A DNA stretch of 64,000 nt from Beaufortia kweichowensis (Eukaryota > Chordata > Actinopteri > Cypriniformes > Gastromyzontidae): positions 1,849,501 through 1,913,500 of the forward strand of contig CM032798.1 of NCBI GenBank assembly GCA_019155185.1. The letters run 5' to 3'. How positions within the stretch are numbered: position 1 is the stretch's first letter; every line of letters starts with the position of its first letter. The notes below the pieces were generated by a model that ran no database searches, was not told where the DNA came from, and saw only the letters and a list, made by a program, of their open reading frames with translations. Shown piece after piece: positions 12,511 to 25,100 of this stretch. The position numbers and the translations under genes are program-made.

Positions 12511-15144
12511 TTATATCGTGTATGTTTTGAGCGACACTTTGGCATTGTTGGTAAAAGCATGTCAAGAGTTCAACCGGGCTACTCAACAGCCTGCTGACAT
12601 GATTTTATTTTTGACATTTTAATCACAGAACGTGCTAAACTAAATAAAGTGCAAAAGTAACACACTTCAGTCTCCAGGGAGCTCCTGCACAAGCTGCCAT
12701 TTTGATAGATTTGAGACCTGGTGTAAATTGCCTGGCCCGACACCTCTGAAAGAGTAAACAAAGACGCTTTTCATCATCATAGACCGTTCTGAACGCTCAG
12801 CACACATTTACTGTACACAAACTAATCCTTTATATCCTTAAGTGTGGATGAATCCTTCCAAACAGAGCCAGTAATGCAAAATGAGTCCGGGATTCAGGGA
12901 GTTTAAGCAGGTTTAGTGTCTGTTGTATGTGATGATAAGCTACAGGGATGTTCTTACAGTGTTTACGCAGCTCGCTGTACATATGCCACTATGTGATATG
13001 AGACCTGAATGTGATAAACAAACCACTTGCCACCATGAGGTGCTGTTTCACTGACATACACCTGAGCTGAACACATCTCACTTCACAGGTTCAATAAGAT
13101 AATGAAGAATACAAATACACACTGCTAATGATTACTAAATTAAAAATGTCACCTTATTTCACATGGTTGTTGTAACAAGGTGAATTCAAAGGTGTTATAT
13201 ATAAAAACGTTCTGTCTTAGAAATGTTGCAAATAATTACAACACGATTTATAAAACATCTCACAGTATATATAAAGAAATATACACACAGTTGGTCTGAG
13301 ACCACATTGACAATCTGTGATTGAAAATCTCATTTAAACTTGGAAAATGAATGTAATAATTAATAAGTTCAAATAAAACAAAAAACAGCGAGAACTATTT
13401 TGCATTATTTCTAGCTTACCAAAAGGAAATTTGTCACATCATGCCATGTACAAATATCGTAGCTGATTATAAAATTCTCAAGCGACACTGGAATTAAACG
13501 CATCATTAGGTTTTACACACACTTGTGGAGTCAACTCAATGCTGTCGAAGCAGATTTGTCAGAAAAAAGTAAATGTAATAGCTGCAATACATGTAGAAAT
13601 CATGATTAAAAGCACATTTGGAGTGATCTGTTCTTTTTTCCAGGTCTGGATATGCAGTATTTAGATATCATGTATATACTGTATATATAATTATTATTGT
13701 TTGTACGTATTATAATAAGCTAATGTTTATTATGGGCACACGATAATATTCAACATTAATCCAAATAAAATATTGTACATAATGACTTTTAGGCTCTACA
13801 AACGGCATATTGTATGGTGTAACCTAACACTCACACAAACCTTTCTGCATTTTTACATTTTATCATTTAGTATGATGACTGTTTTCCTCATAGGGACCAG
13901 AAAAAAATGTCCCCAGGCGGTCAAAAATGACTGGTATTGCTATCTTTATATTCGGTGCCCAAGGGTTTACCAGGACACACATGCAAACACACAATATATT
14001 GATGTGAGGGCACACACCCTTTTCTTCAGAGCATCCTGATCCACCCTTCAGCACATCGCTTCTTTTTCATCAGTTTCTAAGTACTGTCAGCTTTGACAGA
14101 GAGCTGAAGTAGCATTCCAATCAAGCGTGTGTTTTATGTCCCGTATTCGAGACAGACCTAAACAAGCCTAACATGGCCTATAATTTATGTCTGCTAGCTA
14201 TGCTGTTATACATCAGAGTCAAAGCATCTGCGCTTTTCTTTATAGCACCTGTCTTCTCCGGCGCTCTCTCCGCTGATGGCAGATACATCTCACACTTCAT
14301 AATGGCCCTTCTGAAGCGCACATTACGATTGACGGCCGGCTCTTTTAAAACACATATCTCAGACAAATGACATTTCTTTTAATTTCCACTGTGCGCTTTT
14401 GTGCCTGTCTTCATATCTAATGAACCAAGTGTAAGAAAAACATGAATGGGGAAAAAAGAAAGAGGATTTCTTGTCATTCTCTGTTTTTGAAAAGAATAAA
14501 TGTAAAAATGTAACAGGAATTCATGCATCTCTTTCTAAACAGTGTATGGCTCTTATTTTCAAAGTTCACGTAAATCTACTCATGTCTGTTACTTAAGCAT
14601 CAATATTATTCTTTGTCATGTTATTATTATTCTTTTAAACAGAACCTTGGGGCGTGCGCCTCGTCTCGCACCGTTTGTGCTACAAACGTGAATAATACCT
14701 GTGATTGTGTTGTTTATGGAGGAGAGGTGTGCTATTACTTTTCCGCCCGGCAGATGAAAAAATTGCATAGGATCAGATGTGTGGAGAAGAATATTATAGA
14801 GATTTGGAGGTGGGCTCTTTTGATCCAGGCCAACATAAAGATATTCAATAACAATAACAACATTTCACCTGCCTAGCAACACCCGAGAAATCCAGATGAA
14901 AATGAGTTTACACGTCTGATACATGTGTAAACGTGATGCATCCAGAGATGATTTTCCGAAACCATGATGAGTTTTAAAAAGTTTCTTTATTAGAAATTAT
15001 TTATGTATAAAAATTAACATGCTTCACATACCTCATATGTCTTATTTTACAAATACTTTAGTTCAGGCACTGTATCTGACATTTTTTTCTTTAGGATGAA
15101 AAGCAAACATTAGCAATCAGGAACACACATTAAGTTGCCATTTA

Positions 15145-16117
15145 TCACGGTCAACATAGACATTTTATTCCGCAGCACAAACAGTGCAAAAAACAAAGAA
15201 TACTGGAGAAATGATAAGAACTGAATCTTAAATCACAAACATCTAAAGAGACACGTCTCTCTCTCTCTACCGCCCGACACGTCTGGATACGAATACTCTC
15301 CCCGTCTGTAACTTGCCTGGTGATGTTTTGAATTTCTTCAGGAGAATCTGCTAAATCGAAACGAATGTGACTTACTCGGTGGGTGCAGATTCCAATACCT
15401 CGAGCGATCCGAGAAAGTCGGTGACGCCATTTGTTAATTTGGTCGACGGCTACAGAACATTTCGACAACAGGGCAATTTTGAGTTCCTGTACTTATGCAC
15501 AAGCAAACATTACTCCAAAGAGCACTTCGTACATCTTCAACGGTATCACAAGGCCCATGGTGAGGTAACAATACAGCGACATAGTTCAACAGCATTCCAG
15601 AAGGTTCATATTTTTTAAAAAGAAAAGAAAAAACAACACGGCACAGGATGTCAAAACCAGCATGCTCAATATCGGTAAACAATGATCACTGTCTTCGCTG
15701 TTGTCATCACCAAGGAGAAAACAAGAGGGGAAAGAAGCTCCAAAACGATTTTTTAAACTTTTTTTTTTCTTCATTTTTTAAAGCAACCACATTGTGTTAG
15801 CATCAATGAAACAGCAGACACTGACATGTGGTCCGTAATTAGTGAGTATCACTTTAACAATGACATTTGGAATAGATAGAGCAAGCTGTAATGGAATTGT
15901 CTGGGTGACAAAGCGTCATTCCCACATCACTGTCTCAACAGTCACGGCCTCCCAGCGTGACTTCACGTGAGCTTCGGTAATGGAAATGTGTCTGTGGGTG
16001 TCTCTTGAAACCGTCCGTAATCTCACTTCCGTCTGGTTAGCGTGAGAGTGATTTATCTTGAAATGCTGTCTTCCAGGGGTCACTTCTGGGATTTAGTAGT
16101 GGCCTTTTATCACTTAC
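15145..16117 (-). other. grm4: Probable grm4 3' untranslated region
   Basis: Sequence following the grm4 stop codon on the minus strand up to the first good poly(A) signal. No splice pattern or coding frame is recognisable. It includes pyrimidine/purine homopolymer tracts near 15616-15643 and 15756-15780. The length (about 970 nt) is reasonable, but the 3' end is inferred from one signal. A second possible signal at 14986-14991 would give a UTR of about 1.1 kb. Confidence 0.45.
15164..15169 (-). terminator. Candidate grm4 poly(A) signal AATAAA
   Basis: Canonical AATAAA on the minus strand (TTTATT on +), about 950 nt after the stop codon. A TGTGTGTTCC stretch lies 30-45 nt further downstream (15121-15132), as expected for a GU-rich downstream element. 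The alternative AATAAA at 14986-14991 cannot be excluded. Confidence 0.45.
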
Positions 16118-16170
16118 CTAGATTGCATGGTTGCTGTAGCTGATGTATGTTTGTTTACTGCTCTGCAGTT
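16118..16170 (-). CDS. grm4: grm4 terminal coding exon (53 nt) with stop codon
   Basis: Strong pyrimidine tract and acceptor CTTTTCTTCCGCAG at 16171-16184, then AA CTG CAG AGC AGT AAA and on to TAG at 16120-16118. The leading AA completes the phase-1 G of the previous exon to Glu, giving ETQ-ELQSSKQTYISYSNHAI. mGlu4 and mGlu8 tails end in KQTYVTYTNHAI- or TTYISYSNHSI-like sequence, so this is the expected end of the protein. The exon is far too short to show up as a long reading frame. The preceding intron is 7.2 kb. Confidence 0.95.
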
Positions 16171-19100
16171 CTGCGGAAGAAAAGAAAGGCAATATATCAT
16201 TTATGTGCTTAAATATAAACGCTGCTTTGATAGAAATGTTTCACTTGAGATCATAGTGATATGAGGCATAGGAGCAATTGGGAAATGTTAACAATGATAG
16301 TTGCCTCATAAATATTGTCGCCTCATAGGTTGTATGACCTCAAAAGCAGATTACGTAAACTTTGTTCTTCATACGGTTGCACATTTTTTTTATTCTTTTT
16401 TACCATGCGAAATAACCAAAAATGATTTCTGAACTAAAAGTGGTAATAATGGTTGGAGGTGAATACTGTATTGTAAGTTTTAATGCAGATCTTCATATCA
16501 AATGCAGTTTGGCTGCGATGTGACACTTCATGTCTTTGACATCATTTGCTAGAAGTCAAGTGAGCTTTTTGCAATGTTCTGTGCAACTCGTCTGATAGTG
16601 AAGTCGTTCCATCTTCATATTACTATTGATTATTTGACTGATGTCAACTTTTGAACAGTAGGACAATTTAATATCTTGAAAAACACACAAGTCAGTTTTC
16701 TGCAAAAAAAAGAAAATGAGTTGGTGCACTTATTTTTTCCAACATGTATAAAGCTGCAATTCATAACATTTGCCTCTCTATTGCCATTTCTGAAGCATAA
16801 AATTGTGGGTTACTTCAACACACTTAACATGGATTGACATCAAACTGACATCAAAGGAGACAGTTCTGAATGCAGAATTTGTATGTACTTGATATGTAAG
16901 TGATTTCTGTTCATTTATAACTTAAAACTAAAACAAATTATGGACTGCAGTTTTAAGTGTCACGTTACTGAAACGGGTAGTTGAGTTTAGCAACGGTGAT
17001 TTTAATTAATTACTACCAAACAGTGAAATGGATACTTGAGGAGCATAATTTGTTAAATCTTATTTAACATGCAACAGCTGTGAACGAGTAACATCAGAAG
17101 TACGACTGACATCGCCTTCAACCAATCGTGTAACAACCTTGCCAAAGAACGGGAGTGGATGGAAATCTGGAGCTCACTGCACCGTTATATGGAGATCAAA
17201 AGGTGACTTCATGCAATCATGCAGAGCCGTCAAAATAAAGAGGGTCAGCTGCTATTTGATCCATCACTTTCCAAACTGATGGTGCGAAGCTGCAATTTTT
17301 TTGTTATTCTTCATTTTAGATTCTCATAAGGCACATTGAGCATTGACCCATAGACACGGTCAGACAGATGCATCCAATCAGCACCTCAGTTTCGTTCAGG
17401 GGCGGGACAAAGAACAAACCCTGCTGTGTAATTGGATCGTCTGTAACCTAGGTGACTGTTGACGAGACAGATGTCTCATTTAATTTAAGTTTGCCGTGTT
17501 GCTTATGTGATGTAGGTCATGTGCCGTTCTGAAAGTTTTCCTGCCTACTGTCTGCTGGTTTTTAACTATGCATTAAAACAAATGAGTTTCTATTTTAAGG
17601 TCTTCCACGAATAAATCTCTCACCTACAAAACCCAGTGGAAATGAGTGATTTGCAAACACAGACGTTCGCAACCTTCACAATAATGCGGCGGTATCGTAT
17701 TTAGCAAATGTCTGAAGAGTCTGTAGCATAACTACATACAATATATAACAGTTCATTAAAGCCAAATAAAACTGCATTCAGTGACAAAGCAAAGCATTAT
17801 TAAAAGTCTGTCTTCACTGTTTAGTTACCAATGAAATTCATACATTTAGACAGAGAAAAAATTTTTATGGTTACATGCATCATTCATGTTTTTGACTTGT
17901 TTCCAAACAAATCAAATGCTTCAATCAATGCAACACACTGTATGACCTGCAGGTTTAGCATCATTGACGTCATACACGACCCGAGATCGATTGTCACATT
18001 TCTAATCTGAAGAAAAGTATTTTTGCAGTATGCAAGTGTTAGTTTCAATGTATTGCTTTGCCTCTGGTACCACTGAATCTCAGATATCTTATAAAACATG
18101 AAGAAGCTGCTTTGGGTGTTAATATCACAAAATACTTTTGAGAAGTTGGCATCCTGCGGTGTGGCATGCTATACTCCATCTTAAACAGCAGTTCACTCAT
18201 TATTTTATCATTATTATACTTGCAATAATTATAAATGTATTAATTGAGAAACTACATGGTGAAGTTGTACTTTTAAAAATCCATTTGTCACACCGCAGGA
18301 CAAAGAGAAAGTTACTGAAGGTGATTTAAAATTGTTCAAAACAGTTACATCATCTAAAATATACACACATATAAACTTATGTAAAATCCTGATGTTGTTT
18401 AACAGAAAGTTCAACCACCATTTACATGGTATTTTCCTTTAAATACAACAAATTTTTATGATTTATATCATAATCAAGCACATTGAAGATCTGCTTTAAT
18501 CTCATAACCTGAATAATGATGCTTAACTGTAGGGTTACATATTCAGAAAATGTGGTAGTTATTTTAATGATTCACGAATAGAGAGCAATTGTGAGGTAAT
18601 TGTGTTCTTGTCAGAGCAATCGTTTCTCATCTGTATAAATTTAGACGCGAGAGCAGAATAATTACATAAAGCGCATTTTATCTCTGTTAAGAATATCCTT
18701 ACATGAACTAATGCCATATTATAAAATAAATGCAAGTCTGAGTGTTTTGAAATGAAAATATTACTGAAAGCTACATTATAATGTATATAATATTGTATAT
18801 TTAATGCTAAATAATGTAGATAAAAGATGTAATTTCAATCACAAGAGCTTTATAATAAAGTTACATAACTACTGTAAGCAATTCAATATCATTTAAGCAT
18901 TCAATAATATTGTTATTTCGATTCGTCCTTTAAAAAAAACAAATCCTAATAAGTTATAATAATCAAGTTTTTGCTCAATGTAAACTTTGTTATAGATGTT
19001 AAATCTCATATTAAAAATCAATAGACCAAATACAGATTATACAGAAGTGCCCAATCTCTGGGTGTAGTATTGACAATGTCTCTAGGTATCTACTGTAAAT

Positions 19101-22100
19101 GTAAGTTTATATAATTATTATTCTGCCATATGAACCAATGGGTGTGTGTTATTCGCCATTAGATTCACTGAACTTTAAAGCAAAGAGAAGCTATTTCTCC
19201 AGCCACAAGTGACCTTTATGCAACAACCCTGCACAGAAACTGTCAAGAGACATTAAAAATATAATTGTCATTAAATGAAAACCTAAAGCAATCCAGTGCA
19301 GACACTACACTACAGAAAACTGCCAAAAGACAGAGTCTTCTCTGACCACAAAATTGTATATATAATAGATCATTGGTTCTTTATCTAGATACACAATGTT
19401 TGTTAAATGCGTCTATTTATTAACAATAAAATCCAAACAGCAAAGCAAATAACCTGTTTGTGACACTTTCATCTGTGAAACACAAAAGAAGATATTTTGA
19501 GAAATGTCTCGGTGGTTTTGTGTTCATACAATGGTTGTTTGATTACCAACATTCTTCAAAATATCTTCTTTTGTGTTTCACAGATGAAAGTGTCACATAG
19601 AAAAGTCAAACAGGTTTGAAATGACATGAGGGAAAATAAATTATTTTCATTTTTCAGTAAAATTGGGTGAATTGTCTGTGAGGTTGAAATGCATGTAAAT
19701 ATTCAGACTTGAATAGCAGTATAATCCAATAATATAATGGACTATTTGTTAAGAAGCTTAATTTTCCAATCGGCTAAAAGTCTCTGAAGGTCCACCATTT
19801 CAATTATAGTGTAAACTGAGCGGTGACTATTAAACATATTTAGTTGAACCACAATATAACCGTTTTTAATATCACGCTGTATATACTGTGCAGAGAAATA
19901 ATACAATACTGAAAACTGACAATTGTTACATTCTGGTATATGAGATTCAATACAAGTTTGCTGTTGCACACTGCAGAAAAACATCATCTCCAAGCAAGAC
20001 TCCAAAATGTGATATTGCAATATTTAATTAAACCAGCAATCAATACGGCTGTGCTGTTGCCATTACTGTATATCAAACAGCGCATGCATTAGTTGATTTT
20101 CACAGTGCAAGATCACGATGTCAAGAGACCGTTTCAAGGAGACAAACATTGAGACAAATACTGACACGCACTGCTGATGTAAAATAGACTCAATTTGTTA
20201 TTGATCATATTCAGAACTCACTCCAGAGCAAAACTCTTTTCCTTACTGGAAACATGAGAGGTAAACTATTGATGTACAAATAAACTTGCTATATGAAGCC
20301 TGATCGATGGAGCTCGACATTGATCCTGTTGGGCAAAGCTGGAGCGCACACACACGTTATCTGTCGGGATGTTGTTTGCATGCATCAACATGCAACATTT
20401 GCACAACGTAATGGCTTGCAAATGACATGATTTGAACTATTAAAAAATTATATTAAAAAGTCATTGTGTTACTTTCTAAAGCTTTTAGAAAAACACTGCT
20501 AAAGACAAATTCAACAGTGGATGTAATAGTGAGAAAACACACAAATTCTGTTTTGCAATTCCTTACAACACTAAAAAACTGTTTCGGCTAAATATTGCAT
20601 ATGATGAAAACATTAGATGAAGGATAAAACTGCTTAATATCAAATCTAAAGGTCCATGTAAAAAAGCCGATTTGACTTCTAGCAAATGAATATTATCATC
20701 ATAGAAGGCATTCATGCGTCGCAAATTATGGTGAATGATTTTGGTCTGAACTCATGTTACTTCATGATCCCATTAAAGATTATTGCAGATCTGAGAAATC
20801 AACACTAATTGCCATACAGATGTTGGTCCTCAATATCAAATGAAAATCTATGAAATAGATTGTCATCTTATGACAGCGTTTGCAGCATGAATAATAAAGA
20901 TCGACTCCACACGTTGATGGTATAAGAATAGCTAAATCAAACGTGTCTAATTAAACCCCTGTGATACCTCCGCAGGTAAAATAAAAAGTGTGATTTATTC
21001 GGAAATGTCACAAATGTGTCACATTTACTCCTGTGAAGTCAGACACCCGTCAGTCAAAAACTGTGAAAAATCGTATTTCTGTTGCACACGATTAAAAATA
21101 GCACTCGATTGCCAGGTACACAGTGATTCTTTACGGGTTGTGGATGAGTTTTTACTGTAATGGTACTAATGCAGATTCCTGACCGTAACGCTCATTTAGA
21201 GACGTTCCTCGCTTGAGCAGAAATACAATATCGTGCTACAATATCATTTAATGCCGTGCATTTCACTTACAAGCGTTTCTTACACTTCATAGTGACGCTG
21301 CTATCGTACAACAGTACATTAAGACACTTAACAGACACTTATACTTAATGCAATTTACAAGAACGTCTAAAAACAAGATCATATATCAATTAGGATCAAG
21401 ATCTAATTTTCAAAGTGGCGCATTCGTGTAATTGCCGAGCGTCCCTGAGCGGAGGATAGATTATTCCCGAGTTTACTTTAGTTTCAGCGTGTAAAGAAAC
21501 TGCCTGCGTTTAAAAAGCACAATTTACAAAAGATTTACGTTTCACTGCAGTGAAGTACATTATACGAGGAAAAACACGGCACTAAGCACATAAGATTCAC
21601 ACCGGTGATGGCAAACAGCTGTACAGTATATACGTGCTGAACTGTGCACATTTTCATCTACAGTATATTGCAAATCTGTTTTGAAAACATTCTTCTACAC
21701 GGTCTTTATTTAAGACCCACATTGATTTATGCCATTGTGAAAAATATGTAACATCATGAATACAGAACGAATGCGCTTTGATGTGAATTAAAAACACAAC
21801 GTAATGGATACAGCTAGTCTAAAATGATAGATTTTCTAACGATAGCTCATTAATAGCTCCACGTGCAGATATACACGAGATTAAATATCTGTGACTCCCA
21901 TCATCACGTGAGCACAGATATCACTTTATCTGCATTTCTATTTGCACATTATCCTTCATAAACAGTGTGTATGATTATGATCAGTGCCTTATAAAACATA
22001 GTATGTTAAGCTAAAAAGTTGCCTAAATGGCATGCTAATTTAAACAGCTGTATAATGTTAACTTATATTCATTTCAAACTCCAAACCAAAACTCATTTAC

Positions 22101-25100
22101 CTCACCATACGTACCCCTGTGCATTAAAATGTGCATATTTTCGCTGTTTATTAGTAAAAGCTAATTGGGGTCAGGGGACGGTTGGTCAATGCTATAATTA
22201 CATCATTTTGCAAGCAAACCTTATAAACTGCAAATATTTGCTTATATTACAAAAGATGCCTTAACAGATGCTTTAACATATTATATTATAGAAGATGCTG
22301 CCGTTGACGTCACACATTCTGCTTTCAGCCAATCAGCATCATGATCCTGAGGCTCCAGAATAATGAGTCACATGATAAATGTTTACAATCGAGTGCACAG
22401 GTATTACAGAACCTGGTCTTGGTATTTTTACAATTATTCCTAGCAAGTCAACCGCAATATGTCCATATGTGCACAGAATTTGTTTGACTGTTTAAACTCC
22501 CTTTTTTCAGGATCTCAGCACACAGTATAATTATGTGAAGTGAGACACATGTTTATGTCTCAGGAGCGGGTTTTCTGCTGAGACGGCTGCTTTCTTCTTC
22601 TGCTGCTCTTCTTCTAAACCATGTTTGTCAGCTCTTGTGTTTTATTGATATTTAAATTAGCTGCAGATTGTTTTTATAAGGGCCGTTCTACCGATTCAAC
22701 CCTTTCAATAGTTCTCACACACATCTGTGATTCCAGCATCATGACAAGCTATGTGACATTTCTCAAGGTAAAATTAATAAAGAGGGATTGTCTGGTTATG
22801 ACCAACAAGCTGAGGACATTAAATATTTCTACTGAATTTGACATTACATGCGTTACATTGCATTTTTCAGATCCTAAAACTAAAATCTCAGAACTAAAAA
22901 AAAAATGTTCGACATATATATGTACTTAATGAACAAGGCTAATGTAAAGGATTTTGAGCAAAGGAATTTTCAAAAGATAATTTTTATAAAAGTAAAATAA
23001 ATTTGAATCGACTAAATATGTGTACATGAAGATTTGGAACAAATTATTAGAATTTTTGGTCTATTTCCTAAGACAATGATTCTTAATGTAATGTTCCAGT
23101 TCATTTCAATTCAAGAATTCGATTATTACAGAAAACAATCTTTGTTTCTCCTTTATATTTTCTTCTTAAAAAAAGCTGAAATTGTGGTAAGACAAACAAA
23201 CAACCCCACCCTCCATAGGATATAAAAACGGCAATGTAAAGCTCATATTTTCTTCTGCATTATATATAGATTGCACCGAACCTTTCACATTCCTGTAAAG
23301 ATTACAATAACATGTATGTGTCATTATAAACATCTGTATCAATAGCAGTAAAGCTTTCACATACATCCCGTCTCACCCTGAGTTTCCAGGCTCTCACACA
23401 GCTCAGATTTGGCTTCTCCGTTGGGTCTCAGGCTGGATTTTGGGTTGAATTTGTTGGACATGGTGGCGGCGGTGACCACAGCCTTCAGACTGCGAGTGCT
23501 GCGCTTGGACACATTCTGCTCCGGGTGGAAAAGCACCACGTAGACCTTTGGCATGTAGAGCATCCCCAGAGATACAGACGCGCTCAGACTCACCGAGATG
23601 GTCAATGTGCTCGTCTGTATGTACATCTGCAAAAGAAAAGAAAATAACAAGACATGAATGATATATTTAAAGAAACAGCTCCTTAAAATAACACACAATA
23701 TATTAAACATAACCTATCATGGAACATACAATATAACATTAGATACATAACACAATATAATGTAATAAAACATAACAAAAAAACAACACATAACATAACA
23801 TAAACAAAATGTATTATAACAAAACATAACTTCACAACAGATGGTAACACAAAAAAACAAGGTAACATACAACAAAACACAACATAAATCAAACATAACA
23901 TAGTAATGCAAAACTTAACATAACCCAACATTACATACCATAATATATAAAAAATTACAAAACAAAAATAACAAATAACACAACAAAGCACATCACAACA
24001 CAACATAACTCACCATAATTTTACAAACCATAACATAACACAACATAATTTATCATAACACAGTAAGACATAACACAACATGAAACAACAAAACATAAAG
24101 CAACACAACAATGTAAAATGTAACACAACAATGTAAAATGTAACACAACAATGTAAAATGTAACATAATATAACATAACGTAACACAACATAATTTATCA
24201 TAACACAGTAAGACATAACACAACATAAAACAACAAAACATAAAGCAACTCGTAACACAACAATGTAAAATGTAACACAACAATGTAAAATGTAACATAA
24301 TATAACATAACATAACACAAGATAAAACAACAAAACATAAAACAACACATAACACAATAATGTAAAATGTAACATAACGTAACATAACACAACAAAACAT
24401 ATAACAACATAGCATAACATAACATCAAATGTAATATGTAATATAAGACACAACCTAGCATATAACAGCACAGAATACCAACACAAAACACATATCATCT
24501 AAAACATAACAACATAGCATAGCATGGCATAACACACGGGAAAGCAGATTTTGTGCGATCTACTTCAGCTGCTAACAGGGCCGTGACTGTCCTCTCGATA
24601 TTTAACAAGACTTGTTCTCTGACCCGAGACCTCCGTTTAATGAGGGCTTGAAGACCTAATAAACTCCTGATCTTACTGACACAGTCAATATGTCAAACCT
24701 CAACACAAAACAGAATCATAACCTTGTGTCGCATCACGGCCTAATAATGGGCAGGTTTTCCTGTGTATTTTTAACTAAGCACTTTGTTTCCAGTCACACA
24801 CAAAACAGACGCTCCAGCACTAATGTCTCCGTCCAGTCCACGGGCCGGTCTGGAACCCCTGCTGTTGCTTTAGAATGCTGCTGTGTGTTCTGGCTCGGGC
24901 GGACGTGACCTCTGCTACGGTTCCGCTGTGTGCTGTGATTAACTGTGACTCACTGCTGTGATCTCCGTCTAGAGGGACTCGCCGGGAGGCGGCCCGGACG
25001 CAGGCACAGAGAAAGGGTTAGCACCACGTCAGCTGTGCTGGGAACCTTCTGGAAGAAGAGGCAGATGGCCATCACCCAACACTGGCCACCAAACCGTCCA

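Larger units (their letters stand above)
9431..15144. other. Intergenic sequence downstream of grm4
   Basis: No supported gene. Contains the exact 37-bp direct repeat (10163 and 10924), a decayed element at 12390-12510 and a GC-richer block at 14160-14350. Otherwise AT-rich unique-looking sequence. Confidence 0.6.
16171..23376 (-). other. grm4: grm4 last intron, 7.2 kb
   Basis: GT-AG intron before the 53-nt terminal exon. Contains a perfect 38-bp hairpin at 19461-19595 and a CRE/CCAAT/AP-1 motif cluster at 22300-22370. No additional tail exon could be recognised, so an alternative C terminus other than read-through of the TM7 exon is not supported. Confidence 0.8.

Noticed and set aside
15151..15682. 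Frames of 82-105 codons on both strands
   Set aside because: Lie in or next to the grm4 3' UTR, overlap each other on both strands, no recognisable product.
23683..24498. Several overlapping minus-strand reading frames of 64-162 codons rich in Cys, Tyr, Val, Leu
   Set aside because: They are translations of the AACAT/AACAC simple repeat; frames overlap each other and have no complexity.
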